A stretch of 13,663 nucleotides of DNA, from positions 1 through 13,663 of the forward strand of contig CAZIOB010000003.1 in the NCBI GenBank assembly GCA_964540755.1, given 5' to 3'. This document shows positions 12,995-13,663 of the stretch, in pieces. A program made the translations under genes and the position numbers. The notes under the pieces were generated by a model. It made no database searches. It saw only the letters and a list, made by a program, of their open reading frames with translations, and was not told the origin of the DNA. The DNA comes from JAAYJR01 sp964540755. Its GTDB lineage: Bacteria; Bacteroidota; Bacteroidia; Bacteroidales; Prolixibacteraceae. Numbering within the stretch: position 1 is the stretch's first letter; each line of letters begins with the position of its first letter.

Positions 12995-13663
12995 TTACTC
13001 TAATCTTCCGGTTTTCAACAATTGTTTGAACTGTTTTTCCTTTATTATTTTTACGTTTTCTTTTTTAGCCTCATCGAGCTTGCTGCCCGGATTATCTCCA
13101 ACCACCAGATAATCAGTGTTACCACTTACACTTGAAGTGGCTCGTCCCCCAAGTGTTTCAATTTTTTCTTTTGCTTCCTGACGGGAAAATGATTCCAGCT
13201 CACCGGTAAGTACAATAGCCTTTCCTTCAAGATATTTCTCTGTCTTTTTACTGCCGGTGCCCGGTTTAACACCTAGTTCCTCAAGTTCGTCCAGCATTAG
13301 CCTGTTATCCTCATTGCTGAAAAAATGTGAAATGCTTTCCGCTATTTCGGGACCTATTTCCTTTAACGAGACCAATTTATCATAGCCTGCATCTTTAATC
13401 TTTTTAAATGAAATGAATTCATCAGCCAGTAAACGGGCGATGTGTTCTCCCACATGCCTTATGCCAAGTGCATAAAGATATCTGTGAAGATCAGGATTTT
13501 TGGAATTTTTTATGGAATCATATAAATCCTCAGCCGATTTTTTTGCATATCCTTCTAATTCTTCCAGCTTCCTGGATTTCAACCTGTATAAATCAGGCAA
13601 CTTTCTGATAAACTCCTTTTTTACCAGTTGTTCAATGGTTTTTCTTCCCAGTTTGTCAATATT
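12995..13663 (-). CDS. ligA: NAD-dependent DNA ligase LigA, C-terminal part (cut by the window edge)
   Basis: 222 residues are visible, and the frame stays open to base 13663, so the gene continues beyond the window; complete LigA is about 670 residues. The edge reads NIDKLGRKTIEQLVKKEF, the usual stretch before the helix-hairpin-helix domain. That domain follows, with YLYALGIRHVGEHIARLLA and LVSLKEIGPEIAESI. A C-terminal BRCT domain has GKAIVLTGELESFSRQEAKEKIE, NTDYLVVGDNPGSKLDEA and VKIIKEKQFKQLL in order. LigA seals nicks in replication and repair using NAD. The catalytic lysine domain and zinc finger are outside the window. A TTG at 13600 is not a real start, because homology continues upstream of it. 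Two kinase genes follow on the same strand. Confidence 0.93.
   Translation of the reverse strand, partial: NIDKLGRKTIEQLVKKEFIRKLPDLYRLKSRKLEELEGYAKKSAEDLYDSIKNSKNPDLHRYLYALGIRHVGEHIARLLADEFISFKKIKDAGYDKLVSLKEIGPEIAESISHFFSNEDNRLMLDELEELGVKPGTGSKKTEKYLEGKAIVLTGELESFSRQEAKEKIETLGGRATSSVSGNTDYLVVGDNPGSKLDEAKKENVKIIKEKQFKQLLKTGRLE

Overview
The window looks like a chromosomal piece of a Bacteroidota-type bacterium. The DNA is AT-rich, most starts lack a Shine-Dalgarno sequence, the first gene is a 287-residue SigA/RpoD-like sigma factor of the compact Bacteroidota form, and one promoter resembles the TTTG / TAnnTTTG class of that phylum. No rRNA, tRNA, CRISPR array, insertion sequence or phage gene was seen.

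The window has two halves. The left half (about 1-7736) reads on the + strand and has wide, structured intergenic regions. It holds a divergent paralogue of the primary sigma factor, a truncated BON-domain gene abutting the C-terminal membrane part of a P-type cation ATPase, a small four-helix membrane protein of unknown function, an App1/DUF2183 HAD phosphatase, and a UPF0182 giant membrane protein followed 12 bases later by a DUF2267 protein. This set looks like an envelope/stress accessory cluster (inference). The right half (7904-13663) reads on the - strand: the C-terminal third of ligA, a P-loop kinase (COG0645), an aminoglycoside-phosphotransferase-fold kinase (COG2187), ppsA (phosphoenolpyruvate synthase) and an Fpg/MutM DNA glycosylase. 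It looks housekeeping and tightly packed. The halves converge at about 7737-7903.

The most interesting signal is in the left-half intergenic regions. Before the sigma gene, the 131-aa membrane protein and UPF0182 there is a pair of sites resembling the palindrome TGTGGAA-N3-TTCCACA, spaced 20-21 bases (two helical turns). Each pair lies 105-190 bases upstream of a TTGG element. Before the sigma gene that element is a TTGG-N8-TTGC box with the spacing expected of a sigma-54 -24/-12 promoter; the other two are degenerate. A second exact TTGG-N8-TTGC box lies before the App1 gene, without paired sites. The layout resembles an enhancer-binding-protein plus sigma-54 regulon, which would place an alternative sigma-70 paralogue under sigma-54 control. 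This is an inference from sequence.

Other unusual points: the sigma paralogue has Cys in place of a key Arg of its -35 recognition helix. The BON and ATPase fragments are separated only by the frame of an A8 tract. A GC-rich palindromic repeat (34/35 identical) occurs in two distant intergenic regions. The Fpg protein has Leu for the usual Phe wedge residue. A perfect 7+7 inverted repeat overlaps the putative ppsA promoter.
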